A DNA stretch of 64,000 nucleotides from Clostridiales bacterium COT073_COT-073 (lineage in GTDB: Bacteria > Bacillota > Clostridia > Lachnospirales > Vallitaleaceae): the NCBI GenBank assembly GCA_003858485.1, contig RQYD01000014.1:1-64000 (forward strand), written 5' to 3'. Below, in pieces: positions 17,838 to 26,680 of the stretch. A program made the position numbers and the translations under genes. The notes beneath the pieces are model-generated. The model ran no database searches. It saw only the letters and a list, made by a program, of their open reading frames with translations, and had not been told where the DNA came from. Position 1 is the first letter of the stretch, and the number at the start of each line of letters is the position of its first letter.

Positions 17838-18224
17838 ATGGAAAAGCTTCTTAATTTACTGGAGGTAGCGATTGCTACCTTATTAGTGGTAGTAGCGATC
17901 ACGGTGCAGCTGAGTGACAACTATCGGGTCACTGCCGCCAGGACAAAGCCGGCCGTGACCGTTGACCGGGCAGCCGGTTTAAGGTATTATTGCAACGGCC
18001 TGGAGCTGGCAGCTCATTTAATACTGGTTGCCGAGAAAGAACAAATGGCGGTGATTTATCAAAATACCGAATATGAATATGCGGTGTTTTGCCGGGAGAT
18101 TTTGGGAGTAGAATACTTGCCGGAAGAGCCGGGATTTAAAGCTGATTCCAGGCTACAGAAGCAATTAGCGGCCCGGCAATTTTGTCTTTTTCAGCAGGAG
18201 GGGAAATGGAGGGTTGAAGAATGA
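17838..18224 (+). CDS. small single-helix protein, pseudopilin- or TadE-like
   Basis: 128 residues with one N-terminal helix (about residues 8-27, EVAIATLLVVVAITVQL). The rest is a short soluble domain without recognisable motifs. It lies 4 bp after the previous gene and overlaps the next by ATGA. The position suggests a minor pilin; family not recognised. Confidence 0.5.
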   Translation: MEKLLNLLEVAIATLLVVVAITVQLSDNYRVTAARTKPAVTVDRAAGLRYYCNGLELAAHLILVAEKEQMAVIYQNTEYEYAVFCREILGVEYLPEEPGFKADSRLQKQLAARQFCLFQQEGKWRVEE

Positions 18225-18721
18225 TGATGCAGGCATTAGACCGACTATTTGCGCTGCTGTTAATTGTGGTGCTGCTATTTGTGATCCCCACTTACTATCG
18301 CTTTCAGCGCCAGGAGGAAATCAATTATCAGATGGTTTTAACGCAAACGCAAAAAACAGCTGATTTAATTTGTGAGCTGGGATATATTGAAAGTCATTCC
18401 TTGACCGAGTTGGAAGCGGTATTGGCTGCTACCGGAACTGGTTATCGGGTGACCTTGGCACATTTACAAAAGCATTTCAGCGAAAATGCGGACACTGGAA
18501 AACTGGATTATTATTATGAAGGCAATTATAATTATGAAATATACCAGGAGATCAAAGTCAGCGGGCGATATAGCATGGATCTGGGCGATTTTTTTTACAT
18601 CAGTGTGGAAAATAATACACCAACCCCATTTCAGCAATTAAAAACCATGTTGGGGATGGCTGACCATGAGCGGGTGATCATGGCCAGAAGTGGTGGTTTG
18701 ATTCGGGCGGAGGGATTATAA
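18221..18721 (+). CDS. small single-helix protein, TadE/F-like by context
   Basis: 166 residues. One N-terminal helix (RLFALLLIVVLLFVIPTYY) is followed by a soluble domain rich in Tyr (KLDYYYEGNYNYEIY). No family recognised. Both ends overlap neighbouring genes (ATGA upstream, TAATG downstream), so it is tightly coupled to the operon. Confidence 0.5.
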   Translation: MMMQALDRLFALLLIVVLLFVIPTYYRFQRQEEINYQMVLTQTQKTADLICELGYIESHSLTELEAVLAATGTGYRVTLAHLQKHFSENADTGKLDYYYEGNYNYEIYQEIKVSGRYSMDLGDFFYISVENNTPTPFQQLKTMLGMADHERVIMARSGGLIRAEGL

Positions 18722-19410
18722 TGAGCAGTTTAAAAATTGGAATCATTGGGCTTTTTATTGTACTGCCTTTTTTATTTGTGTCCCTAGTCCAGGTCAGACA
18801 AGACAGAAACTGGCAGCACAGCCGGCTGGTGGTTGAAAAAGCAGCAGAACGGGCCATGCGCGATGGAGTGTTTGCTTTAAAGACCTATTCACGCTCAGCC
18901 TATGATCCGGACCGGCGTCCTAAAATAAAAATTGCGGAACAGGAAACGATCGACAGCATTAATCGTAGTTTTGCCTATGGACTGAATGCTAAAACCGAAA
19001 GTCAGGTAGCGGAAATTTGCCAAAGTATTCGTCTGATCGGCCTGGTCGGTTATGATAATTTAATATTATATGACCAAAAAACCCAAGAACGACTGGAAAT
19101 TCCCTTTTATCAAATGACGATCAGGGATAAACAAATACTGATCGAAAAGCGGGATATTACAGCCGCCAAACAATTATCGGGACCGGGCCGGGAATTAAAA
19201 ACTGAGGCAATTCTGGAAGCGGTCCTACAGCCTTATGTGGGAGAAAAACGGCTGCTGCTGCCGGAGCATCGCTCAGCTCTGTTTGGCAATGATTATTCCG
19301 ATGTTGGAGTCTTTATACTGATCCAGGGAGATCCGCTGCAAATCGGAGTTGAAGAAAATTATTTTAAAATAGGGAAAGTATCCCTTTCCCAAAGAAAGGG
19401 CTTGGATTAA
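18721..19410 (+). CDS. single-helix envelope protein ending the Tad-like operon
   Basis: 229 residues with an N-terminal helix (IGIIGLFIVLPFLFVSLVQV) and a soluble domain of mixed alpha/beta character. No family recognised. The ATG uses the last base of the preceding stop codon. It is probably the fourth minor pilin or assembly component; a long inverted repeat follows about 50 bp later. Confidence 0.5.
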   Translation: MSSLKIGIIGLFIVLPFLFVSLVQVRQDRNWQHSRLVVEKAAERAMRDGVFALKTYSRSAYDPDRRPKIKIAEQETIDSINRSFAYGLNAKTESQVAEICQSIRLIGLVGYDNLILYDQKTQERLEIPFYQMTIRDKQILIEKRDITAAKQLSGPGRELKTEAILEAVLQPYVGEKRLLLPEHRSALFGNDYSDVGVFILIQGDPLQIGVEENYFKIGKVSLSQRKGLD

Positions 19411-19461
19411 AATTTTAGCCGATCAGTCCTCAGGACAGACAAATGATACAGCCGGCTTAAC

Positions 19462-19508
19462 AAATGCCCTGAGATTCCCGTCATAGCGCCGGGAATCTCA
19501 GGGCATTT
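19462..19508 (+). terminator. perfect 18-bp inverted repeat closing the Tad-like operon
   Basis: 19462-19479 pairs perfectly with 19491-19508 around an 11-nt loop. It is followed by ACCGG rather than a T-run, so it may act as a transcript stabiliser or protein site rather than a classical terminator. No coding region is seen in 19411-19740. Confidence 0.55.
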
Positions 19509-19626
19509 ACCGGAACGATTGTCGGATTTTAAGACCGAAAAAAAGAATGATTTTCATCAGCATAGTGATGTTTGCAGTAAAAAATCATCAAAAACTGGCT
19601 ACTATCCACAAAAAAGCAAAAAGGGA

Positions 19627-19655
19627 TTGGATTTTTGAAAAAAATGACATATAAT
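19627..19655 (+). promoter_or_regulatory. probable promoter of eda-kdgK
   Basis: TTGGAT (19627-19632) and TATAAT (19650-19655) are 17 bp apart, about 85 bp before the eda start. Confidence 0.55.
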
Positions 19656-19740
19656 GATAGATGGAATTGCTTTATGTCTCTTGCTTTACTGAAAATTCAG
19701 GAGACAGCTCCACCAATTGTTTAGAAATAAGGAGAATATT

Positions 19741-20388
19741 ATGAAAAAGTATGAAACGATTCAAACCCTGATTGATAGCGGCGTAGTAGCAGTCATTCGT
19801 GCGAATTCTAAAGAAGAAGGGAAAAAAATTATTGAAGCTATAAAAGCGGGCGGGATTAAAGCCTTGGAAATTACCATGACAGTACCGGGAGCGGTTGATA
19901 TTATCAAGGAATTAACGGCAGAGTATGCCAATGAAGATGTGGTTATCGGTGCCGGCACCGTCCTGGATGCTGAAACAGCCAGAGCCTGCATTTTGGCGGG
20001 AGCAAAATATGTGGTCAGCCCTTGCTTTGATGAGGCTTCGGCTAAACTTTGCAATCGCTATGCCATTCCTTATTTCCCGGGGGTGATGACCCCGAAAGAA
20101 GCAGTGATCGCGTTAGAATATGGAGCGGAAATTTTAAAAGTATTTCCGGGCAATGCCTTTGGTCCAAGTATTATCAGTGCTTTTCGCGGACCGTTGCCGC
20201 AGGGCAATTTTATGCCAACCGGCGGAGTATCTTTAAGTAATGTACATGAATGGATCAAAAATGGTGCCGTGGCAGTCGGCATTGGCGGCGAGTTGACCAA
20301 GGGAGCGAAAACCGGTGATTTTGCTGCAGTTACCGCTACCGCCAAGGCATTTGTGGATGCAGTCAAAGAAGCCAGAGCCCAAAAATAA
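19741..20388 (+). CDS. eda: KDPG/KHG aldolase
   Basis: 215 residues. It cleaves 2-keto-3-deoxy-6-phosphogluconate to pyruvate and glyceraldehyde-3-phosphate. The Schiff-base lysine is in EILKVFPG at residue 133; VIRANSKEEG, VIGAGTVLDAE and PGVMTPKEA are family signatures. The start is the ATG after AAGGAG. kdgK follows, so the pair finishes hexuronate catabolism: the kinase makes KDPG and this enzyme splits it. Confidence 0.95.
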   Translation: MKKYETIQTLIDSGVVAVIRANSKEEGKKIIEAIKAGGIKALEITMTVPGAVDIIKELTAEYANEDVVIGAGTVLDAETARACILAGAKYVVSPCFDEASAKLCNRYAIPYFPGVMTPKEAVIALEYGAEILKVFPGNAFGPSIISAFRGPLPQGNFMPTGGVSLSNVHEWIKNGAVAVGIGGELTKGAKTGDFAAVTATAKAFVDAVKEARAQK

Positions 20389-20491
20389 TATGACCAACCT
20401 AACGGTTTGGGGATTTTGAGTAAGATCCTTGACCGGTCAAGGGGAAGAACAAAAAAATTGAATTAACAATAAACCATACAAGGAGTAAAAT

Positions 20492-21517
20492 ATGAGCAAA
20501 AAAGTAGTAACCCTCGGAGAAATTATGTTGCGTTTGTCACCGGCCGATCATCTGCGCTTTGTCCAGGCCAATCAATTTGATGTGATATATGGCGGCGGTG
20601 AAGCCAATGTATGTACCTCATTAGCTAATTATGGCTTAGATGCTTATTTTGTGTCCAAGGTTCCGGCTCATGCCATCGGCCAATGTGCGATCAATGAATT
20701 GCGTCGCTACGGAGTTCATACCGATTATGTAGCCAGAGGCGGAGATCGTTTGGGAATTTATTATTTGGAGCATGGTGCTTCGATGCGGGCTTCGCAAGTT
20801 ATTTATGACCGGGCCAATTCTTCGATTGCCGAAGCAAAGGTGGAAGATTTTGATTTTGATGCAATTTTTGAAGGAGCAGATTGGTTCCATTTTTCCGGGA
20901 TCACTCCGGCGATCAGCAAAAGCGCGGCAGCGATTACAGAAGCAGCATTAAAAGCAGCTAAAAAAGCCGGTGTAACAGTATCGGTTGACTTAAACTACCG
21001 GAAAAAATTATGGACTCCGGCGGAAGCACAAGCGGTCATGACCAAATTAATGGAATATGTTGATGTTTGTATCGGTAATGAAGAAGATGCCGAAAAAGTA
21101 CTTGGTTTTAAGCCGGAAGGGACGGATGTGACCAAGGGAGAACTTGACTTATCGGGTTATCACAGCATTTTTAAGCAAATGAAAGAAAAATTTGGCTTTA
21201 AATATGTAGTAACGACATTAAGAGAAAGTCATTCGGCTTCTGATAATGGCTGGTCAGCCTTAATTTATGATGGCCAGGAATTTTATCATTCCAAACATTA
21301 TGACATTCGGATTGTTGACCGGGTAGGTGGCGGTGACTCGTTCTCAGCAGGCTTAATTTACGGACTTTTGATGAAAGACTGTTTTAAGGAAGCACTGGAA
21401 TTTGCAGTTGGCGCATCGGCACTAAAACACACCATTTTTGGAGATTTTAACCTGGTGACCAAGGAAGAAGTGGAAACCTTGATTAAAGGCGATGCTTCAG
21501 GCAGAGTTCAAAGATAG
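20492..21517 (+). CDS. kdgK: 2-keto-3-deoxygluconate kinase, PfkB family
   Basis: 341 residues. The N-terminal signature YGGGEANVCTSLANYG and the C-terminal PfkB motif DRVGGGDSFSAGLIYG, with the catalytic Asp, identify a sugar kinase. It phosphorylates KDG to KDPG for Eda encoded 103 bp upstream. The ATG is preceded by AAGGAG. It is followed directly by a terminator, so the operon is probably eda-kdgK. Confidence 0.9.
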   Translation: MSKKVVTLGEIMLRLSPADHLRFVQANQFDVIYGGGEANVCTSLANYGLDAYFVSKVPAHAIGQCAINELRRYGVHTDYVARGGDRLGIYYLEHGASMRASQVIYDRANSSIAEAKVEDFDFDAIFEGADWFHFSGITPAISKSAAAITEAALKAAKKAGVTVSVDLNYRKKLWTPAEAQAVMTKLMEYVDVCIGNEEDAEKVLGFKPEGTDVTKGELDLSGYHSIFKQMKEKFGFKYVVTTLRESHSASDNGWSALIYDGQEFYHSKHYDIRIVDRVGGGDSFSAGLIYGLLMKDCFKEALEFAVGASALKHTIFGDFNLVTKEEVETLIKGDASGRVQR

Positions 21518-21523
21518 AAATCG

Positions 21524-21580
21524 AATGCGCCTTTTTGTCTGACTTGAGATATTCTCGATTAAGATAAAAAGGCGCATTTA
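21524..21580 (+). terminator. terminator of eda-kdgK
   Basis: 13-bp perfect stem (21524-21536 with 21566-21578) with U-rich flanks and an inner smaller hairpin. Confidence 0.8.
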
Positions 21581-21763
21581 TTATTGGCCCGACACAGAAG
21601 CGGATAATTTTAATAACCGGGATGATTGGCCTTGCTGATCTGGCTTGCGGATAGTTAAATTCAGCAAATGGTCAGGCTTTTGCCTGGCTATTTGATATCA
21701 CTTGCCGACCGGCAAATTCAGCAAATTATCAACCAGTTTTTTAAGGACGATAAGGAGAAAAAT

Positions 21764-22465
21764 ATGATTTATTTTGCGCATAGAGGATTGTCAGAGCATG
21801 CACCGGAAAATACAATGGCTGCTTTTCAAATGGCAGTTCAGGCCGGAGCCAAGGCAATTGAACTGGATGTTCAACGAACCAAAGATGGAGAAATTGTGGT
21901 TATGCATGATTTTTATCTGGGCCGGACCAATAATGGTCAAGGCTTATTAAAAGATCACAGTTATCAGGAGTTAAGCCGACTGGATGCCGGCAGCTGGTTT
22001 GATCCGGCTTTTGCCGGTGAAAAAATGCCGCTGTTAAAAGAAGTAATGGCCCAAATACCGGCAGATATTTTAATAAATATTGAATTGAAAAAACCGGCGA
22101 TTGAAGAAAATCAGGATCTGGCAGAAAAAGTAGTGGAAATTATCCATCAATATCCAAGGCCGGTGTTGGTTTCTTCCTTTGATCACTATTTGCTGAAAAA
22201 TGTGCAGGCCCTGGATCAAAGCATTCCTTTGGGATTGCTGTACTGCTCCAATTTAATTGATGTTTTTCAATATGCCGAACAAAGCGGCTTAAAGATAGCA
22301 GCCATTCACCCGTCAATTGAGTATGTCAGTCCGGCATTAATTCAAAGGGCCCATGATTTGGGGATTCAGGTCAATATTTACACGATCCGCCGACCGGAAG
22401 AAGTAAAATTATTGGAACAATGGCAGGCCGATGGTATTTTTGTCAATACTTTTGCCATTGTTTAA
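21764..22465 (+). CDS. glycerophosphodiester phosphodiesterase, UgpQ type
   Basis: 233 residues, no signal peptide from the chosen start, so cytoplasmic. FAHRGLSEHAPENT and ELDVQRTKDGEIVVMHD carry the catalytic His and metal-binding Glu/Asp of GDPD enzymes; NIELKK and the C-terminal YTIRRPEE region complete the barrel. It hydrolyses glycerophosphodiesters to glycerol-3-phosphate. The ATG at 21764 follows AAGGAG; a longer in-frame reading from 21668 lacks an SD. Confidence 0.9.
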   Translation: MIYFAHRGLSEHAPENTMAAFQMAVQAGAKAIELDVQRTKDGEIVVMHDFYLGRTNNGQGLLKDHSYQELSRLDAGSWFDPAFAGEKMPLLKEVMAQIPADILINIELKKPAIEENQDLAEKVVEIIHQYPRPVLVSSFDHYLLKNVQALDQSIPLGLLYCSNLIDVFQYAEQSGLKIAAIHPSIEYVSPALIQRAHDLGIQVNIYTIRRPEEVKLLEQWQADGIFVNTFAIV

Positions 22466-22483
22466 AATTCTTTTTAAAAACTA

Positions 22484-22512
22484 TTATCAAATACAGAATA
22501 ATGTGGTATACT
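22484..22512 (+). promoter_or_regulatory. possible promoter of manA
   Basis: TTATCA (22484-22489) and TATACT (22507-22512) with a 17-bp spacer, about 100 bp before the manA start. Confidence 0.45.
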
Positions 22513-22613
22513 TAGGAAAAATAGCGATGGTTGCTGTTGCCTGTTTCAATGGAAATTCAGGAATGGCAATAAAATGGCCGGCTTTTGGAGTGATTGCTTG
22601 AAAGGAGAAGAGG

Positions 22614-23582
22614 ATGTATCCGTTAAAATTTGAAAAGGTTTTTAAGAAAAAAATCTGGGGTGGACAAAAATTTGCCACGGAACTAAATATTGAATTACCG
22701 GATAATGATAAGTATGGGGAAAGCTGGGAGTTGTGTTCCAGAGCCAGCGGTGTCAGCCGGGTAGTCAATGGGCCGCTGCAAGGCAAAACCTTAGAGGATA
22801 TTTATCAGGAATATGGCAGTAAATTAGTTGGTGAGGAAGTTTTTTCCGAATTTCCGGAAAAATTTCCACTGCTGGTAAAATACTTGGATATTGAGGGACT
22901 GCTGTCGATCCGGGTGCATCCGGATGATAAATATGCATTAAAACAGGAGCATGATTATGGTAAGTCAAAGTCCTGGTATGTTTTGGAGGCTTCCAAGGAT
23001 GCCAAAGTGATCATGGGGCTGGCAGACGGTGTGACCAAGGAGGAATTCCTGCGCCGGGCGGCAGCTAAAGATTTTGAAGGACTGTTTCGGATCGTGCCGG
23101 TCAAAAAAGGCGATTTTATTGATATTGAGCCGGGAACCGTTTATTCCAGTTATGAAGGCTCTTTATTGGTGTGTGAGATCCAGCAGAATTCGGAAACCAA
23201 GTATCGAATTTATGATTATGAACGAGACCGCAATGGCAATCCGAAAGAGATCCATTTGGAAAAAGCAGCAGAAATTATGAAATATGATCATAAGCCGGTG
23301 ATTTCTTCAGCCGATACCAGAGAAACCATGGAATTTGATGGTGCCAAAATTCAGGAGCTGGTTCGGCATAAATATTATAATGTGGACCATATGGTAATTG
23401 AAAAAGAGTTGTTGGCAGAAGCTTATAAGAATTTTAAAGTCCTGACGATTATTAATGGCAGCGGCATTCTTTATGCCGGTAATGAGGAATATCAATTGAA
23501 AAAAGGGGATACTTACTTTATTCCCTCAGGAGTAAGAGTGGGAATTGAAGGTAATGTTGAACTTTTAAAGTCATATTTATAA
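22614..23582 (+). CDS. manA: mannose-6-phosphate isomerase, class I
   Basis: 322 residues, the usual size for the short Firmicutes ManA. It interconverts mannose-6-P and fructose-6-P. KKIWGGQKFA, the zinc-site segment RVHPDDKYALKQEHDYGK, and SWYVLEA identify the cupin enzyme; EIQQNSETKYRIYDYER is the second conserved block. The SD AAAGGAG precedes the ATG. Single gene with its own promoter and terminator. Confidence 0.93.
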   Translation: MYPLKFEKVFKKKIWGGQKFATELNIELPDNDKYGESWELCSRASGVSRVVNGPLQGKTLEDIYQEYGSKLVGEEVFSEFPEKFPLLVKYLDIEGLLSIRVHPDDKYALKQEHDYGKSKSWYVLEASKDAKVIMGLADGVTKEEFLRRAAAKDFEGLFRIVPVKKGDFIDIEPGTVYSSYEGSLLVCEIQQNSETKYRIYDYERDRNGNPKEIHLEKAAEIMKYDHKPVISSADTRETMEFDGAKIQELVRHKYYNVDHMVIEKELLAEAYKNFKVLTIINGSGILYAGNEEYQLKKGDTYFIPSGVRVGIEGNVELLKSYL

Positions 23583-23622
23583 CTCAACTTTTGCACAGAA
23601 CAAAGGCTGAAGATTTTTGGAG

Positions 23623-23660
23623 ATTAGCGCAGCGGCTGAAAAGCAACTGCGCTAATTTTA
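23623..23660 (+). terminator. terminator of manA
   Basis: ATTAGCGCAG/CTGCGCTAAT, a perfect 10-bp stem (23623-23632 with 23647-23656), then a T-rich tail. Confidence 0.7.
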
Positions 23661-23805
23661 TAGTGTGCTTTGCCATGTCCGGGTTCGTTTATGAGAAAGC
23701 AAGGCTTTGAAAGAAGGAATTAGTCAATGAATGCTTTAGTTTCAGGCATCCGGATTGGCAAAACAGAAGATTGATTTTTCCTTTTACCTTTGTCTTTTGC
23801 AAAAC

Positions 23806-23834
23806 TTGACGGATAGAGGATATATCGCTATAAT
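23806..23834 (+). promoter_or_regulatory. sigma-A promoter of the aminotransferase-like gene
   Basis: TTGACG (23806-23811) and TATAAT (23829-23834) with a 17-bp spacer. Confidence 0.8.
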
Positions 23835-23861
23835 AAAGATACTGATACAAAATACTGGAAA

Positions 23862-23923
23862 CTCGGATTCAGGGGAGATGAAACCAAAGTTAAAGTCCGA
23901 GGTCGGGTGGTTTTAATGCCCTG
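23862..23923 (+). other. possible pseudoknotted leader
   Basis: CTCGGA (23862-23867) pairs with TCCGAG (23896-23901), and CAGGG inside its loop (23870-23874) can pair with CCCTG downstream (23919-23923), an H-type pseudoknot layout in the 5' leader. Not recognised as a known riboswitch; it could be chance. Confidence 0.3.
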
Positions 23924-23961
23924 GCATGAAAAACTTACAGGAAAAAAGAAAGGGGATTATT

Positions 23962-25173
23962 ATGCAGAAATTATTTGCCAATCGAATCAGCGGAGAAAGG
24001 ATCGGAAAGAAGGACATTAAAAATCGTTTAGAGGAAGCAAAGCAAAAATATCAGGCAGAGAAAAACAAGCATATTATAGACTTAAGTATAAGTGAGCCGG
24101 ATGCTATGGCAGATTTTGATGTTATTGGTAGTTTGGCCTATGAAGCCGGTCAATGGGGAAATCGTGGCTGTGCGGGAAATGGGATTATTGAATTTAAAGA
24201 AGCTGCTGCTGCGTATTTACAAAGACAATTTAAGGTGGAAGGTCTAAATCCGGTGACAGAAGTAAATCATGCACTGGGAACCAAGACCGCACTTAGTCAG
24301 TTGGCTCAGGTCTTTATTAACCCGGGAGATGTTGTACTGAGTATTACTCCGGCTGAAAATGCTCTGACTACTATGGCCAAATGGCTGGGCGGTGAAGTGT
24401 TTGAGTTGGCGTTGACTGCTAAAAACAAATTTTTACCGGATTTGGAAAGCATTCCGGCTGAAGTGATCGCTAAGGCCAAACTTTTATATTTACAATATCC
24501 CAATAGCCCATCGGGAGCAATTGCCACCAAAGCCTTTTTTAAACGGGTGGTGAAATTTGCCAAAGCCAATCAAATTGCAGTGATCCATGATGCCGGTTAT
24601 GCTGCCCTGGTTTATGATGACAATGAGCCCCTTAGCTTTTTAGCAATTCCGGGAGCCAAACAAGTGGGAGTGGAAATTCACTCGCTGTCGGAAGCCTTTA
24701 ATATGACAGGCTGGCGCTTAGCTTTTGTAGCCGGAAATGCTAAAATTATCCAGGCTTTTGCAGCAGTTAAAAATGTCAGTGATTCCGGTCAGTTTAAAGC
24801 AATTCAAAGAGCCGGTATCACTGCTTTATATAAATCAGAAATTACGGATGTGACCAGAGCTAAATATAGCCGCCGATTGGAGCAGCTGGTTCATGTTTTT
24901 AAAGAAATGGGCTTTGCTGCCGAAAAGCCGAAAGCTACTTATTATTTGTATTTAGCGGCACCAAAAGCGACAAAAGATGGTATTAAATTCAAGAATGCTT
25001 ATGATTTTGCCGAATATTTTATTGAGCAAACCGGTATTGTGGTTGCGCCATTTGATGAAAATGGAGCGTATATTCGGATATCGGCTACTTTCCAGGCATT
25101 GGAACAGGAAGAATACGGAGTTTATGAGGACATCCGCTATCGGACACAAGGCTTGCAATTGCTGTTTAAATAA
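23962..25173 (+). CDS. class I/II aminotransferase-fold protein, DapL-like, without the PLP lysine
   Basis: 403 residues similar in layout to LL-diaminopimelate aminotransferase: QKLFANRISGERIG start, LQYPNSPSGA, HDAGYAALVY (PLP Asp and Tyr) and a C-terminal YIRISATF arginine. The segment that normally reads SLSKxFNMTGWR reads SLSEAFNMTGWR here, so the Schiff-base lysine is Glu244 (codon GAA at 24691). It may therefore be a non-transaminating relative or a mutated gene, although the frame is otherwise intact. The ATG at 23962 after AAAGGGG is preferred over the ATG at 23926. Confidence 0.75.
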   Translation: MQKLFANRISGERIGKKDIKNRLEEAKQKYQAEKNKHIIDLSISEPDAMADFDVIGSLAYEAGQWGNRGCAGNGIIEFKEAAAAYLQRQFKVEGLNPVTEVNHALGTKTALSQLAQVFINPGDVVLSITPAENALTTMAKWLGGEVFELALTAKNKFLPDLESIPAEVIAKAKLLYLQYPNSPSGAIATKAFFKRVVKFAKANQIAVIHDAGYAALVYDDNEPLSFLAIPGAKQVGVEIHSLSEAFNMTGWRLAFVAGNAKIIQAFAAVKNVSDSGQFKAIQRAGITALYKSEITDVTRAKYSRRLEQLVHVFKEMGFAAEKPKATYYLYLAAPKATKDGIKFKNAYDFAEYFIEQTGIVVAPFDENGAYIRISATFQALEQEEYGVYEDIRYRTQGLQLLFK

Positions 25174-25191
25174 GGACTTTAAAGAGCGTAT

Positions 25192-25415
25192 TTACATTTA
25201 CGGTGCTTTGCCGTCAGATCATTGGTTTTGCGTAGCAAAATCCGATGTCCACGTCGACAATTCGGGCAGCGGCGTGGCAGAGGACCACGATGAAATCATT
25301 CATGCACAGCATTTGATCTGACGGTGAACGGCCGAATAACTATTAATTGAAGTGCAAGCAAGTGGCGAAAGGGGGGAAATGGAAATACCCTCGTAGCGGC
25401 AGGGCCTGACAGGAA
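25192..25415 (-). repeat. degenerate intergenic repeat, copy E
   Basis: The complement of 25192-25252 matches 59543-59603 at roughly 85% by eye, including the hairpin ATTTTGCTACGCAAAA. A second part (GCAAGTGGCGAAAGG) resembles the complement of about 59624-59645. CCGTCAGATC and GATCTGACGG bracket part of the element. It fills the gap before 25485; no gene is seen. Confidence 0.6.
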
Positions 25416-25484
25416 ATAACTATTGACAAGAATGAGCGGCATCGGTAGCCGCTGAAAAAACTGATAAATCAGAAAGAGGAACTT

Positions 25485-25934
25485 ATGGAACAGAATAACA
25501 ATCATTTACCCCCAAATAACCATTTTCAAGCCCAGGAAGCACAGGATTTTCAAAATACCTATCAGTATAATTATAATCCGCCAACTACCGGCACCCCGCC
25601 ATATTATAGCTATGGACCGAATCAAGCGTATTCCGGCGGAAATTATCCACCGCAGGGATATGCTTATCCGACACAGCCGAATATGCCGGAGGAAATCTCA
25701 GTTTGGAAATATTTGGGGATGATGTGGGTCTCGGTCATTCCCTTTATCGGCATCATTGTCATTTTGATCTGGGCATTTTCCAGTGACCAGATCAATCGTC
25801 GCAATTATGCCAGAGCGGTACTTTTAAATATTGTGATTTCGCTTGTTTTAGGATTTGTAATGTGGGGAGCGATGATGGCGCTTTTTATGCAAATGATGGA
25901 TGTTATAGAAAAACAGCAAAGATATATGTATTAG
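25485..25934 (+). CDS. small membrane protein with Asn/Gln/Pro/Tyr-rich N-terminus
   Basis: 149 residues. Residues 1-70 are low-complexity, rich in Asn, Gln, Pro and Tyr, and probably disordered. Two hydrophobic helices follow (MMWVSVIPFIGIIVILIWAF and LLNIVISLVLGFVMWGAMMA) separated by SSDQINRRNYARA. Function unknown. SD AGAGGAA. It is 7 bp ahead of the next gene, so the two are probably co-transcribed. Confidence 0.7.
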   Translation: MEQNNNHLPPNNHFQAQEAQDFQNTYQYNYNPPTTGTPPYYSYGPNQAYSGGNYPPQGYAYPTQPNMPEEISVWKYLGMMWVSVIPFIGIIVILIWAFSSDQINRRNYARAVLLNIVISLVLGFVMWGAMMALFMQMMDVIEKQQRYMY

Positions 25935-25941
25935 TAAGAAT

Positions 25942-26646
25942 ATGAATAAAAATAAAAGTGTCAGGCAAAGCCGGGAAATCGGAGCGATATCCTTGCTTTG
26001 CCAAACCGTAAAAAAAATAATTGTTTTTTTGATAAAAGTGATTTTGGGATTGGGATTAAGTGCGATTTTATTGATTTTAGGCATAAATGGTTATATGGTG
26101 CTGCGAACAGGCAGTAAGATTTTAAATTTGAATCATTTAAAAGCGGAGGCAGCCAAGGGACAATTTGATTATATTTTGGTTCTGGGTGCTGGTGTGCGCC
26201 CGAACGGAGAACCCTCTCCCATGCTTAAGGAACGGATAGATAAAGGAGTACAGGCCTACCAGCTGCTGGAAACCAGTCCGCTGCTGATGAGCGGCGACAG
26301 TGCCGATCGATATTATAAGGAAACAACGGTTATGGTAAATAAGGCCATTGAGCAGGGAGTGCCGGCAGAGGATATTCAGCAGGACCAATATGGGATCTCA
26401 ACTTATGACAGTATCTGGCGATTTAAAAAAATTTTTCAGGGAAAAAAAGTATTGATCGTCACTCAGGGTTATCATTTAAGTCGTTCTCTTTATTTGGCAC
26501 AGTGTTTTGATCTTGATGCCTATGGTTTGGATGCACAAAAGATCCGCTACAACGGTCAATTATATCGGGATGTGCGCGAGCTGATGGCCAGAGTTAAAGA
26601 TTTTGGCCTGGGTATTTGGCAGCCGCCGGCTAAGCACACAGATTAG
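25942..26646 (+). CDS. SanA/YdcF-like DUF218 membrane protein
   Basis: 234 residues. One N-terminal membrane helix (about 25-50) is followed by the DUF218 fold: YILVLGAGVRPNGEPSPMLKERI, LLMSGD, STYDSIWRFKKI and IVTQGYHLSRSLYLA. Members of this family (SanA, ElyC) act at the cell envelope; the biochemical reaction is unclear. It follows a small membrane protein closely. Confidence 0.85.
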   Translation: MNKNKSVRQSREIGAISLLCQTVKKIIVFLIKVILGLGLSAILLILGINGYMVLRTGSKILNLNHLKAEAAKGQFDYILVLGAGVRPNGEPSPMLKERIDKGVQAYQLLETSPLLMSGDSADRYYKETTVMVNKAIEQGVPAEDIQQDQYGISTYDSIWRFKKIFQGKKVLIVTQGYHLSRSLYLAQCFDLDAYGLDAQKIRYNGQLYRDVRELMARVKDFGLGIWQPPAKHTD

Positions 26647-26680
26647 TAAATTCAGCATTAAAGAGTGGAAAGGAGGAGCT

